Made by a program: the position numbers and the translations under genes. Positions 15,059 to 22,167 of a stretch of 23,280 bases of DNA are shown here, one piece after another. The DNA comes from an uncultured bacterium (lineage in GTDB: Bacteria; Actinomycetota; Coriobacteriia; Coriobacteriales; Coriobacteriaceae): positions 1-23,280 of the forward strand of contig CAJMRN010000022.1 of the NCBI GenBank assembly GCA_905215815.1, given 5' to 3'. The notes under the pieces were generated by a model. That model made no database searches. It was not told the DNA's origin and saw only the letters and a list, made by a program, of their open reading frames with translations. Every line of letters starts with the position of its first letter. Position 1 is the stretch's first letter.

Positions 15059-15286
15059 CCCCGTGGTCAAAAAGTGGCAAATATGAGTACTGTTACAAAT
15101 TTAGTAGCAGCAAAATCGAGAGCAAATTGCCTAGCTTGAGCGATTCGAAGAGGTCGAAAGCCGTCAAACGCCCTTTAAAGGGAGTTAGATAAATCGATTT
15201 TGAGCCCATTTTCGCTCAGAGCAGGCCGAAAAATATGGCACTTCTTTTGCAACAGTACTCATATTTGGCATTTTTTGACCACGGGG
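15059..15286. repeat. 228-bp non-coding element with 36-bp terminal inverted repeats (MITE-like)
   Basis: The ends 15059-15094 and 15251-15286 are inverted copies of each other at 34 of 36 positions, both starting CCCCGTGGTCAAAAA from the outside and reading through ATGAGTACTGTT. The 156-bp interior has no plausible gene; it contains the palindrome CCCTTTAAAGGG (15171-15182) and AT-richer sequence than the neighbouring genes. No clear target-site duplication is visible. The element fills most of the 421-bp gap between the HPr-like gene and the permease terminator. It may be a miniature mobile element or a repeated structured RNA. Confidence 0.7.
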
Positions 15287-15306
15287 GCCAAGACCATGCC
15301 CCAAAA

Positions 15307-15339
15307 CACAAAAGGAGGGGCCTCGTAAGGCCCCTCCTT
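15307..15339 (-). terminator. Intrinsic terminator of the amino acid permease gene
   Basis: AAGGAGGGGCCT (15312-15323) pairs perfectly with AGGCCCCTCCTT (15328-15339) around a 4-nt loop. On the minus strand TTTTGTGTTTT follows. It lies 47 bp after the permease stop codon; the same stem also reads on the plus strand, but no plus-strand gene precedes it. Confidence 0.8.
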
Positions 15340-15386
15340 AGGAAAGGGAATCGATTTATTCCACAGCCGTAGATTAATCCTAGCCG

Positions 15387-16802
15387 CTACTCCATCATAT
15401 CGAGGACGGAAGGGCGAAGCTCGTTCTCGGCGGCCTCGGGATCGGTCTCGCGCAGGCGGTTGATGTAGCGGTTGTACCACATCACGGCAAGGCCCAAGAA
15501 GACAACCACGCCGCCAACGTTGTAGACCAGCGTCAGCCACAGCGGCTGATCGAGCGGAATGGTGCCGCAGATAAGCACGAAGCAGAAGACCACAAGCAGG
15601 AATGCGGCAACGACCAGGCCAAAGCTGCGCGAACCCATGCGGAAGCCACGGGGAGCGGCATCAAAGTTCTTGCGCAGCATAAAGTAGGCAAGCAAAATCA
15701 GCAGCGGTGGGAGCAGAGCGGTGGCAGCAGTCATGTTGGTGACGATCATGAGCAGGTCGTCGAGGTTACCGGAGCCCAGGGCCGGAATGATCAGGATGGG
15801 GACGACGATGGCGAACTGCAGCCAAGCAGCGCGGGCAGGAATGCCATGCTCGTTGAGCTCGACGATCTTGCTACCAAAGACGCCCTTGGGGATCTCGGTG
15901 AAGAAGACCTTGATGGGAGCGGAGGTCCACATCATGAGGGAGCCCAGCGTGGCGGCGAGAAGGATCAAGCCGATGGCGCGCGTAGACACTTCCATGGGAA
16001 TGCCAAAGTGGGCAAAGACAGCACCGAATACGTCGAAGATACCGGTGGAGATGGCAACGCCACCCTCGGGGATGAACAGGTTAACCAGCAGCGAAGCGCC
16101 TGCATACAGAAGGCCGATGGTCAGGCCGGCGATAACGACGGTGCGCACGAAGGCCTTGACGCCACCCTTAAGGTCGTTAAGGAACACGCCGACAGACTCA
16201 GCGCCGCCAACGCCCTGGATGATCCAGGCAAGCGTACCGAAGAAGCCCCACGCAGTTGCGAAGTTGCTCATGTCGGGAGCCATGTTAGCGGGAGTAGGAG
16301 CCGTAGCGAACTCAACGCCGCCAAAGGCAGCAGCCAGGGACAGCAGGATGAACACAGCGGTCAGGCCGAGAGCCGCGGTCGAACCGAAGGAGGAAATGGA
16401 GCCGATCCACTTAGCGCCCTTGGTCGAAACCCACGTGGCGATAGCAAAGACGACGATCTCGATAATGGTGATCCACAGCTGCGAAAGCTCGGCGTTGGCA
16501 CCAAAGAACACGTAGCTCGCGTAGATGATGACGTTGGGCAGGACGGACGCAAAGAAGAACAGGTTAACGAACCAGTAGCTAAATGCCGTCAGGAACGCCC
16601 AGCGACCACCCATCGAGGTCTTAACCCATGCGTACACGCCAGACTCGGAGTCCTTGTTGAGGCCGACGAACTCGGCGGTAACCAGGGTATAGGGGACAAA
16701 GTACAAAAGCGTGGCGAAGAAGAACGACGGCGCAGCTGCCAAGCCGATGGCCGCGTTGTTGTTGATGATGTTCTTGATACCGAACACGGCGGCGACCGTC
16801 AT
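15387..16802 (-). CDS. APC-family amino acid permease, 5' end apparently frameshifted
   Basis: This is an inner-membrane amino acid transporter of the APC superfamily, closest in feel to the GadC/YjeM glutamate:GABA antiporter group. The open frame from the ATG at 16802 has 471 residues and about 12 membrane helices. Seen are GIKNIINNNAAIGLAAAPSF in helix 1, then VTAEFVGLNKDSESGVYAWV, the family's typical helix 2-3 loop, and a hydrophilic tail ending RPSVLDMME. The ATG at 16802 has no ribosome binding site and falls inside helix 1. In the same frame upstream the DNA reads KRGTIGSFALLG, matching the expected N-terminus, but a TGA blocks it. A well-placed ATG at 16849 with GGGAGGG lies in another frame (see next entry). 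Substrate is not determined. Confidence 0.85.
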   Translation of the reverse strand: MTVAAVFGIKNIINNNAAIGLAAAPSFFFATLLYFVPYTLVTAEFVGLNKDSESGVYAWVKTSMGGRWAFLTAFSYWFVNLFFFASVLPNVIIYASYVFFGANAELSQLWITIIEIVVFAIATWVSTKGAKWIGSISSFGSTAALGLTAVFILLSLAAAFGGVEFATAPTPANMAPDMSNFATAWGFFGTLAWIIQGVGGAESVGVFLNDLKGGVKAFVRTVVIAGLTIGLLYAGASLLVNLFIPEGGVAISTGIFDVFGAVFAHFGIPMEVSTRAIGLILLAATLGSLMMWTSAPIKVFFTEIPKGVFGSKIVELNEHGIPARAAWLQFAIVVPILIIPALGSGNLDDLLMIVTNMTAATALLPPLLILLAYFMLRKNFDAAPRGFRMGSRSFGLVVAAFLLVVFCFVLICGTIPLDQPLWLTLVYNVGGVVVFLGLAVMWYNRYINRLRETDPEAAENELRPSVLDMME

Positions 16803-16849
16803 GCCCAGCAGAGCGAACGAACCAATCGTTCCTCGTTTTCAGAGCTCAT
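16803..16849 (-). other. Detached 5' end of the permease gene with a probable one-base frameshift
   Basis: The ATG at 16849 has a strong GGGAGGG ribosome binding site and reads MSSENEERLVRSLCWA before a TGA. One extra A in the AAAA run (TTTT at 16836-16839 on the plus strand) would give MSSEKRGTIGSFALLGMTV, in frame with the permease. A real mutation, a sequencing error or, less likely, frameshifting during translation could explain it. Confidence 0.6.
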
Positions 16850-16881
16850 AAGCCCTCCCAATCATCTGTTAAATGTCATCT

Positions 16882-16916
16882 AAAACCGTCCGAGCTGCAA
16901 GTGCAAACACGGACGG
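16882..16916 (-). terminator. Possible intrinsic terminator after ebgC
   Basis: CCGTCCG (16886-16892) pairs with CGGACGG (16910-16916) around a 17-nt loop, followed by TTTT on the minus strand. It lies 87 bp after the ebgC stop and 33 bp before the permease ribosome binding site. The short stem and wide loop make it a moderate candidate. Confidence 0.5.
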
Positions 16917-17002
16917 CGCACCTGCTAAGGGGAATGGGGAAAAGGGAGTCAACAAAGCCATCCCCCTTAACGGCGCGAAGCAAACGTCCAGGCGGACGAA
17001 TA

Positions 17003-17458
17003 CTACTTGTTGGGGAAGGAATAACCTTCGACTGTCACGTGCAGTACCACGACGCGGGGATCCGCGGCATCGGCCACGACACGGTAGGCCTCGTCAATTT
17101 CGACGACGGCAACGCCGCCGGTGGGAATCGTCACGGTCTCCCCCGTACCCTCAAAGCGCTCGCGATCATCGATATCGCTGTAGGCGCGCGTACAGGTAAG
17201 ATCGGCCTTGGAAGCCACCTCAACGGTCAGATTGCCGTCGAGCGGGGCGAGCACGGCATGGTAGCGACGGTGACCGACCAGATCGGCAGTAGCCGCCTCG
17301 TGGGCGTTCACCCACCAATACACCAGCGAGTCGCCGATAGAGTACGCCACATCGTGCTGCAGTTCAGAAACGCCGTCGAGTGCCTGACCGGTACGCATCC
17401 ACTTCTTGACGGACTTCATCTGGGCGTCGAAATCGGCACGCGAGTTAAAGATATGCAT
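17003..17458 (-). CDS. ebgC: Beta-galactosidase small (beta) subunit EbgC
   Basis: EbgC is the small subunit of the Ebg-type beta-galactosidase and is needed for full activity of EbgA in E. coli. The 151-residue protein matches E. coli EbgC (149) in length and in the blocks YSIGDSLVYW, GHRRYH, DRERFEGTGETV and DEAYRV, ending VTVEGYSFPNK, typical of the YhcH/EbgC beta-barrel family. It starts at the ATG at 17458, only 3 nt after the ebgA stop codon; its GGAGGC ribosome binding site lies inside the end of ebgA, so the two are translationally coupled and probably made in equal amounts. A gap of about 150 bp with a possible terminator separates it from the permease. Confidence 0.93.
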   Translation of the reverse strand: MHIFNSRADFDAQMKSVKKWMRTGQALDGVSELQHDVAYSIGDSLVYWWVNAHEAATADLVGHRRYHAVLAPLDGNLTVEVASKADLTCTRAYSDIDDRERFEGTGETVTIPTGGVAVVEIDEAYRVVADAADPRVVVLHVTVEGYSFPNK

Positions 17459-17461
17459 GAC

Positions 17462-20400
17462 TTATGCCTCCTTAATGGGTGCCAGCGCCTGAGCCAGATC
17501 GGCAGACGTCAGCGGTCGCAGGGACACCTCAAAGCTGAAGCTCTCAAAACGGGTGCGATAGGAATCGAGCACCTCGGAACCCCAAGAGTTCGAGCCAAGG
17601 CCGAGCAGCTGGTCGTTGATGTTGACCGTAACCGTGTCGCCCGGGACAAGATCGTAGACATGCTTGGCGTTATCGATAGCCTCGCAGCTATAGGGCCATG
17701 CGGAGAACGAGAACGGATTGGAAGCGGCGTCGCTCGGACGCGTCACGACCAGACCGTCACCGTGGCTGGAGCGCAGGGCGACCCAGCGGGTACCCTCGCG
17801 GTTGGCGCAGTCCTGGGGCATAACGTAGGGCGTGAACATGTCGTCGACCGTAGTGCGGTAATGACCGACCGGGTTGGCGCGCAGCGAGTCCGGATAGTTC
17901 TCGCCCGGGCCGTGGCCATACCACTCGACGGCACGATCACAACCGGGAACCTCGAAGGAGATGCCGATGCGCGGGATAATGTCCGAATAGTCGCCGTAGG
18001 GCTCGCCGGAAACCTTGAGGTCGACGCGGCCACTCGGAAGCACGGTATAGACGAGCTCGACGCGCATGCCGAACGCGCGGACGGGAGGAGCGATACGCTG
18101 GCTCACGGTAACGACGACCGCATTGTCGTCCTGCTTCCAAGAAACATTGCGGGTAGACGTCTGCATCACATCGATGAAGTTATCCTTCCACAGGGAGTCG
18201 TACTCCTGGGCGTGGTTATCGACGAGCGGATGCCAAAAACCAACCTGGGGACCGGAGGTCATGACGTCGCGACCGGATGCCTTCCACTCGCTCACGGTAC
18301 CGTTGACCTTGCTGAAGGTCAGCTCGCCGTTGAGGGAGCGAATACGAATCTCCTGCTCGGTCTCCTCGACCGTAAGCTCAGGACGAGTGGGGGCGGCAAT
18401 TGCCGGCGCCGGATGGTTTGCGATGGCAAACTGGCTTGCACCCAGTTGGAACATCGGCTCGCACCAGGCGTGAGCCGCCATGGTGTAGGCGTGCACGGTC
18501 AGCAGGGTCTCGCCCACTGCGGCCTCGCGAATCACCAGCGGAAGCTGGACGGACTCGCCGGGGGCAACCGCACCGGGCATGAGCGTCTTGCGGCAGACCA
18601 CGTCGCCGTCCACCAGGGTCTCCGCCGACAGGCAGACATCCTCGAGGGTGGTAAACCAACGCTTGTTGGTGACGGTCAGCTCGCCCGCCTCGGCATCGTA
18701 GGCCATGCGAACCGGGCAGATGACTTGGCCGTACTCGGTAAGGCCCGGGCTCGGCTGCTGCCAGGGGAACACCATGCCGTCGATGCAGAAGTTGCTGTTG
18801 TTGGGGTAATCGCCGTTGTCGCCGCCATACATGTCGTAGGCAACGCCGTCCTCGGTCACAGCAGCCAAACCGTGGTCGCACCATTCCCAAATAAACTGGC
18901 CTTGGATGCAATCCCAGCGATCGAAGACCTCCTGGTACTCGGACAGGCCTCCGGGACCATTACCCATGGAGTGGCCGTACTCGCAGTTGATGCGCGGCTT
19001 GGGGAACGGATGCTCGCCAAAGTCGTTCATCTGCGACACGCGGGAGTACATGGTGGAAATGACGTCGACGGTATCGGCGTTGCGATCCTCCTCGTAGTGG
19101 ACCGGACGACCGTCGAGCTCGTGAGCTTTGGCGTACATCGCGCGGATGTTGCAGCCATAGCCGCTCTCGTTGCCCATCGACCACATGATGATGCACGCGT
19201 GGTTGCGTTCCTGCATCACCAGGCGCTCAACACGGTCAACGTAAGCCGGCTCCCAGGCAGGGTCGTCGGTGACCAGGGCGATATTGCCGATATTCTCGAA
19301 GCCGTGGCTCTCCATATCGGTCTCGGCGACCAGCATGATGCCGTACTCGTCGCACAGCTCGTAGAAGCGCGGATCGTTGGCGTAGTGGGACGTGCGCACC
19401 GCGTTGATGTTGTGCTGCTTCATGAGCTCCAGGTCGCGGCGCATGCGCTCGAGACCCACGGCGCGGCCCTTGTGATCGTCGTGGTCGTGGCGGTTGACGC
19501 CATGCATCTTAAAGTAGGTGCCGTTAAGGTAGATATGATTGCCCTCGACCGTCACCTCGGCAAGGCCTTGGCGATGCGGAACGTACTCGCTGATCTCGTC
19601 GCCGTCGTAGACCTCAAGCGTAAGGTCATAGAGGAAGGGGTCCTCGGGGTTCCAGAAGTGGGCATCGGCAACGCTGCACTCGGCATGGCCGTCGACGCAC
19701 TCGCCCGTAGCGACCACATTCTGGCCATCGCTGAGCGTATACACGACGCGACTTGCGCCCTCGGCAACCGTATCGAGCGTGATCAGAGCGGCATCGCCCT
19801 CGCGGTGCGTGCGGAACCTAAAGTCGACCAGATGCGCGGCGGGACGCTGCATGAGGTACACATCGCGGAAGATGCCCGATGCCCACCACATGTCCTGGTC
19901 CTCGATGTAGCTACCATCGCTGTACTGCAGAACCTTGACCGCAAACAGGTTGTCGCCCTCGACGAGCGCGTCGGTCACGTCAAACTCGGCGGACAGGCGC
20001 GAACCCTTGGTCATGCCGATAAACTTGCCGTTGACATACAGCTCGCCGTAGCTCTCGATACCGTCGAAGCGAATAATCTCGCGAGCGCCGGCAGGCACGG
20101 CGGGAAGTTTGACGATGCGCTGGTAGACGCCCGTAGGGTCGTCGGAGGGAACGAACGGCTGATCCACCGGGAACGGAAAACCCTCGTCGGTGTAGGCAAG
20201 GTTGCCATAGCCGTCTACCTGCCACAGGTGCGGAACCTCCACGTGATCCCACTCGGGCTTGTACGTGCAAAGTGCTTCGTTGGAGACGGCCGCGGGGCCC
20301 TCAAAAAGGCGGAACTGCCACGAGCCGGACAGCTGGACAAATCCGCGCGACAGCTCGCGGCTGTACGTAGCGGCGAGATCGGCGGTCTCATAACCCATAA

Positions 20401-20470
20401 AGTACGCATGGGGTGCCAGGCGGTTCCTGTGGGTGAGCGCTTGGTTTTCCCAATCGTTAATGGCGTCCAT
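17462..20470 (-). CDS. ebgA: Beta-galactosidase large (alpha) subunit EbgA, GH2 family
   Basis: EbgA hydrolyses beta-galactosides such as lactose to galactose and the aglycone, in the cytoplasm as no signal peptide is present. The 1002-residue protein has the LacZ/EbgA domain order: N-terminal jelly-roll (SGSWQFRLFEGP), immunoglobulin-like domains, a TIM barrel from about 310, and the beta-sandwich C-terminal domain. The acid/base glutamate is Glu435 in MWSMGNESGYG and the nucleophile is Glu497 in NCEYGHSMGN. The barrel start MHGVNRHDHDD is also a family mark. The ATG at 20470 has GAAGGAG upstream. The EbgC partner follows after 3 nt. Upstream lie three operators and a divergent LacI-type gene, so expression is likely induced by its substrate. 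LacZ proper is less likely because of the EbgC partner. No sugar transporter adjoins the pair. Confidence 0.95.
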   Translation of the reverse strand: MDAINDWENQALTHRNRLAPHAYFMGYETADLAATYSRELSRGFVQLSGSWQFRLFEGPAAVSNEALCTYKPEWDHVEVPHLWQVDGYGNLAYTDEGFPFPVDQPFVPSDDPTGVYQRIVKLPAVPAGAREIIRFDGIESYGELYVNGKFIGMTKGSRLSAEFDVTDALVEGDNLFAVKVLQYSDGSYIEDQDMWWASGIFRDVYLMQRPAAHLVDFRFRTHREGDAALITLDTVAEGASRVVYTLSDGQNVVATGECVDGHAECSVADAHFWNPEDPFLYDLTLEVYDGDEISEYVPHRQGLAEVTVEGNHIYLNGTYFKMHGVNRHDHDDHKGRAVGLERMRRDLELMKQHNINAVRTSHYANDPRFYELCDEYGIMLVAETDMESHGFENIGNIALVTDDPAWEPAYVDRVERLVMQERNHACIIMWSMGNESGYGCNIRAMYAKAHELDGRPVHYEEDRNADTVDVISTMYSRVSQMNDFGEHPFPKPRINCEYGHSMGNGPGGLSEYQEVFDRWDCIQGQFIWEWCDHGLAAVTEDGVAYDMYGGDNGDYPNNSNFCIDGMVFPWQQPSPGLTEYGQVICPVRMAYDAEAGELTVTNKRWFTTLEDVCLSAETLVDGDVVCRKTLMPGAVAPGESVQLPLVIREAAVGETLLTVHAYTMAAHAWCEPMFQLGASQFAIANHPAPAIAAPTRPELTVEETEQEIRIRSLNGELTFSKVNGTVSEWKASGRDVMTSGPQVGFWHPLVDNHAQEYDSLWKDNFIDVMQTSTRNVSWKQDDNAVVVTVSQRIAPPVRAFGMRVELVYTVLPSGRVDLKVSGEPYGDYSDIIPRIGISFEVPGCDRAVEWYGHGPGENYPDSLRANPVGHYRTTVDDMFTPYVMPQDCANREGTRWVALRSSHGDGLVVTRPSDAASNPFSFSAWPYSCEAIDNAKHVYDLVPGDTVTVNINDQLLGLGSNSWGSEVLDSYRTRFESFSFEVSLRPLTSADLAQALAPIKEA

Positions 20471-20502
20471 GGTGATGCTCCTTCGTCATCGTAGTGCTTC
20501 TT

Positions 20503-20603
20503 TGTGCAACCGGTTGTCCTTATCTTACGGGCGGTACAAAAATCTGTGCAACCGGTTGTCCGCCGAACGGTCGATTTTGTCGGATTAACGGTGCAACCGG
20601 TTG
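20503..20603 (-). promoter_or_regulatory. ebgA promoter with three CAACCGGTTG operators
   Basis: The 10-bp palindrome CAACCGGTTG occurs at 20507-20516, 20549-20558 and 20594-20603, centres 42 and 45 bp apart. The first two copies are identical over 17 bp (20503-20519 and 20545-20561). On the minus strand TTGCAC (20551-20546, inside the second operator) is a good -35; after 18 nt TAAGAT (20527-20522) is the -10, and the first operator then covers the probable start. The divergent LacI-type protein is the likely binder. The remaining 20604-20846 holds the palindrome CCTAAGCTTAGG (20627-20638) and a TATAGT (20781-20786) that may be the regulator's -10; nothing else is seen. Confidence 0.85.
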
Positions 20604-20846
20604 TACAACCATGCTACTTATGTCACCCTAAGCTTAGGTGCACAGCACGGGGCATCGTTCTTGAACTCACAGGCAACTGTCGCGCCTGCCTATGTCTCGC
20701 CCATACATGCCGTGCTCAGTCGCAGTTTGATTGCAAAACGACACCGGTCACCGGATACCATGGACGCCGTTCACGAGCGCTATAGTAATCTGTATCCGCA
20801 TTAGCCTTTATCGATAGCCCACCGACCCAATTGCACAGGAGACGCC

Positions 20847-21863
20847 ATGACCCAACCAGCACGCACCGCACCCACGCTTGCCGAGGTTGCTGAAGCTGCC
20901 GGTGTTTCGCGCTCCACGGCATCGCGTGCCCTCAACGACTCCCCCCGCATTAGCGAGGAAACTAAAAAGCGCGTCCGCGCAGCGGCGAAAAAGGTCAACT
21001 TCGTTCCCAACGCACGCGGCCGGGCGCTCGCCGTCGGACGCACGGAAATTATCGCCGTACTGGTTACCGAGCCTTTGAGCGAGCTGTTTAGCGATCCCAC
21101 CTACAGTGAGTTTTTAAGCGGCATTACCGAGGAACTATCGGAGTCGTCTTACTTGCCCGTGATCTTGCAGGCATCTTCCTCGCATGAGCGCAACCGCGCA
21201 CGCGAGCATTTTGAGCGCCGCTCGTTTGACGCCGTCATCGACGTCTCGCCCTACAAGGGCAGTGAGCTGCTCGAGGTGCTGCGCGAGCTGGGCGTACCCA
21301 CTGTGTTATGCGGCCAGCTCGAGGGCCATCCCTATCGCGACGTGTTCTCGACGGTCTACTCCGACGACGAAGAGGGCGGACGCTTTGCGGCGCTCGCTAT
21401 GAAAGATCGCGGACGCAAGGACATCGTTGCCGTGCTGGGGCCGCAGGATAACCCCGCCGTCATCGACCGCCTTCGCGGCTACCGTGCAATTTTGGGCGAA
21501 AGCCTTCCGGATGAAAATGTCATCTATACCGGATGGAGCAGCGGAGACGGCTACCAAGCCACGCGGCGGTTGCTCGCGCGCGAAATACATGCCGACGGCG
21601 TGCTATGCGGATCGGACCGTATCGCAACCGGCGTTATCGCCGCATTCAACGAAGCAGGAATTAGCGTACCCAAAGACGTTTCGGTCGTGGGCTTCGATGA
21701 CCACGAGGTCGCAGCTCGCAGCGTCCCCGCGTTGACGACCATTCGTCAGCCGCTTCGCGAGGAAGGCCGCATGGCCGCAGGCATTGCGCTCGATATGATC
21801 AATGGCGCCGTGCCCACCACCACCGTCATGCACATGCAGCTCGTTCAGAGAGACTCACTGTAG
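20847..21863 (+). CDS. LacI-family transcriptional regulator, probable ebg repressor
   Basis: This 338-residue LacI/GalR-type protein is the only clear plus-strand gene here. The helix-turn-helix is at residues 10-30 (TLAEVAEAAGVSRSTASRALN), the hinge helix at about 52-62 (NARGRALAVGRT), and a sugar-binding domain follows, with VPTVLCGQL, VLGPQDNPAVIDRLRGY, the switch region DGVLCGSDRIATGVIAAFNEAGISVPKDVSVVGFDD and the C-terminal LTTIRQP. The ATG at 20847 has AGGAGA 7 nt upstream. It is divergent from ebgA, with three CAACCGGTTG sites between them, so a galactoside or a product of it is the likely ligand. It is comparable in position to E. coli ebgR, but I do not give that name because orthology was not tested. 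Confidence 0.92.
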   Translation: MTQPARTAPTLAEVAEAAGVSRSTASRALNDSPRISEETKKRVRAAAKKVNFVPNARGRALAVGRTEIIAVLVTEPLSELFSDPTYSEFLSGITEELSESSYLPVILQASSSHERNRAREHFERRSFDAVIDVSPYKGSELLEVLRELGVPTVLCGQLEGHPYRDVFSTVYSDDEEGGRFAALAMKDRGRKDIVAVLGPQDNPAVIDRLRGYRAILGESLPDENVIYTGWSSGDGYQATRRLLAREIHADGVLCGSDRIATGVIAAFNEAGISVPKDVSVVGFDDHEVAARSVPALTTIRQPLREEGRMAAGIALDMINGAVPTTTVMHMQLVQRDSL

Positions 21864-22068
21864 GAAACTGGGCCGGGCTTTCCGCTAGGCTGCTTTAGCG
21901 GAAAGCCCGGCCCATTCCGAACGCCGATTCTGGGATGTACTTTCCGCCAGAAGCTCAACCGGAAAGTGCGACCCGTTATTTGGCTGGATTCTGGGTCGCA
22001 GTTTCCAAAGGGACTCTGTTTGGGAAACTGCGACCCGTTTTGGACGCAAATTCCGGGTCGTAGTTTCC
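21863..22068. repeat. Array of palindromic repeats between the LacI-type gene and aspS
   Basis: Three strong inverted repeats occur in 206 bp. The first has perfect 18-bp arms (21870-21887 and 21896-21913; GGGCCGGGCTTTCCGCTA). The second has 14-bp arms with one mismatch (21961-21974 and 21993-22006). The third has 15-bp arms with one wobble-type mismatch (22023-22037 and 22054-22068). The last two share the arm GGAAACTGCGACCC with different loops of 16-18 nt, and the same GGAAACTG also opens the array right after the regulator stop. No gene is visible in 21864-22167. The first hairpin could end the regulator transcript but lacks a T run. Confidence 0.75.
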
Positions 22069-22110
22069 GCGACGTCCGGTCGCCCCATGCCCTCACAACC
22101 TCGGCGCATA

Positions 22111-22144
22111 AAAAACGAGGGGAGGTGCGCGTCCTTCCCTCGTT
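22111..22144 (-). terminator. Intrinsic terminator of aspS
   Basis: AACGAGGG (22114-22121) pairs with CCCTCGTT (22137-22144), extended by further GG/CC pairs after one mismatch. On the minus strand it runs into TTTTTT. It starts 23 bp after the aspS stop codon. Confidence 0.8.
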
Positions 22145-22167
22145 GCGGGCAATATGTAGCCGCTCGC

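Noticed and set aside
16901..20494. A 1197-codon plus-strand open frame opposite ebgA and ebgC
   Set aside because: It is a mirror of highly biased codon use in the real genes. It has no ribosome binding site and no recognisable domains, while EbgA on the other strand has all catalytic motifs.
20627..20638. Palindrome CCTAAGCTTAGG in the ebg intergenic region
   Set aside because: A single short palindrome unlike the CAACCGGTTG operators and the DtxR box; no function can be supported.
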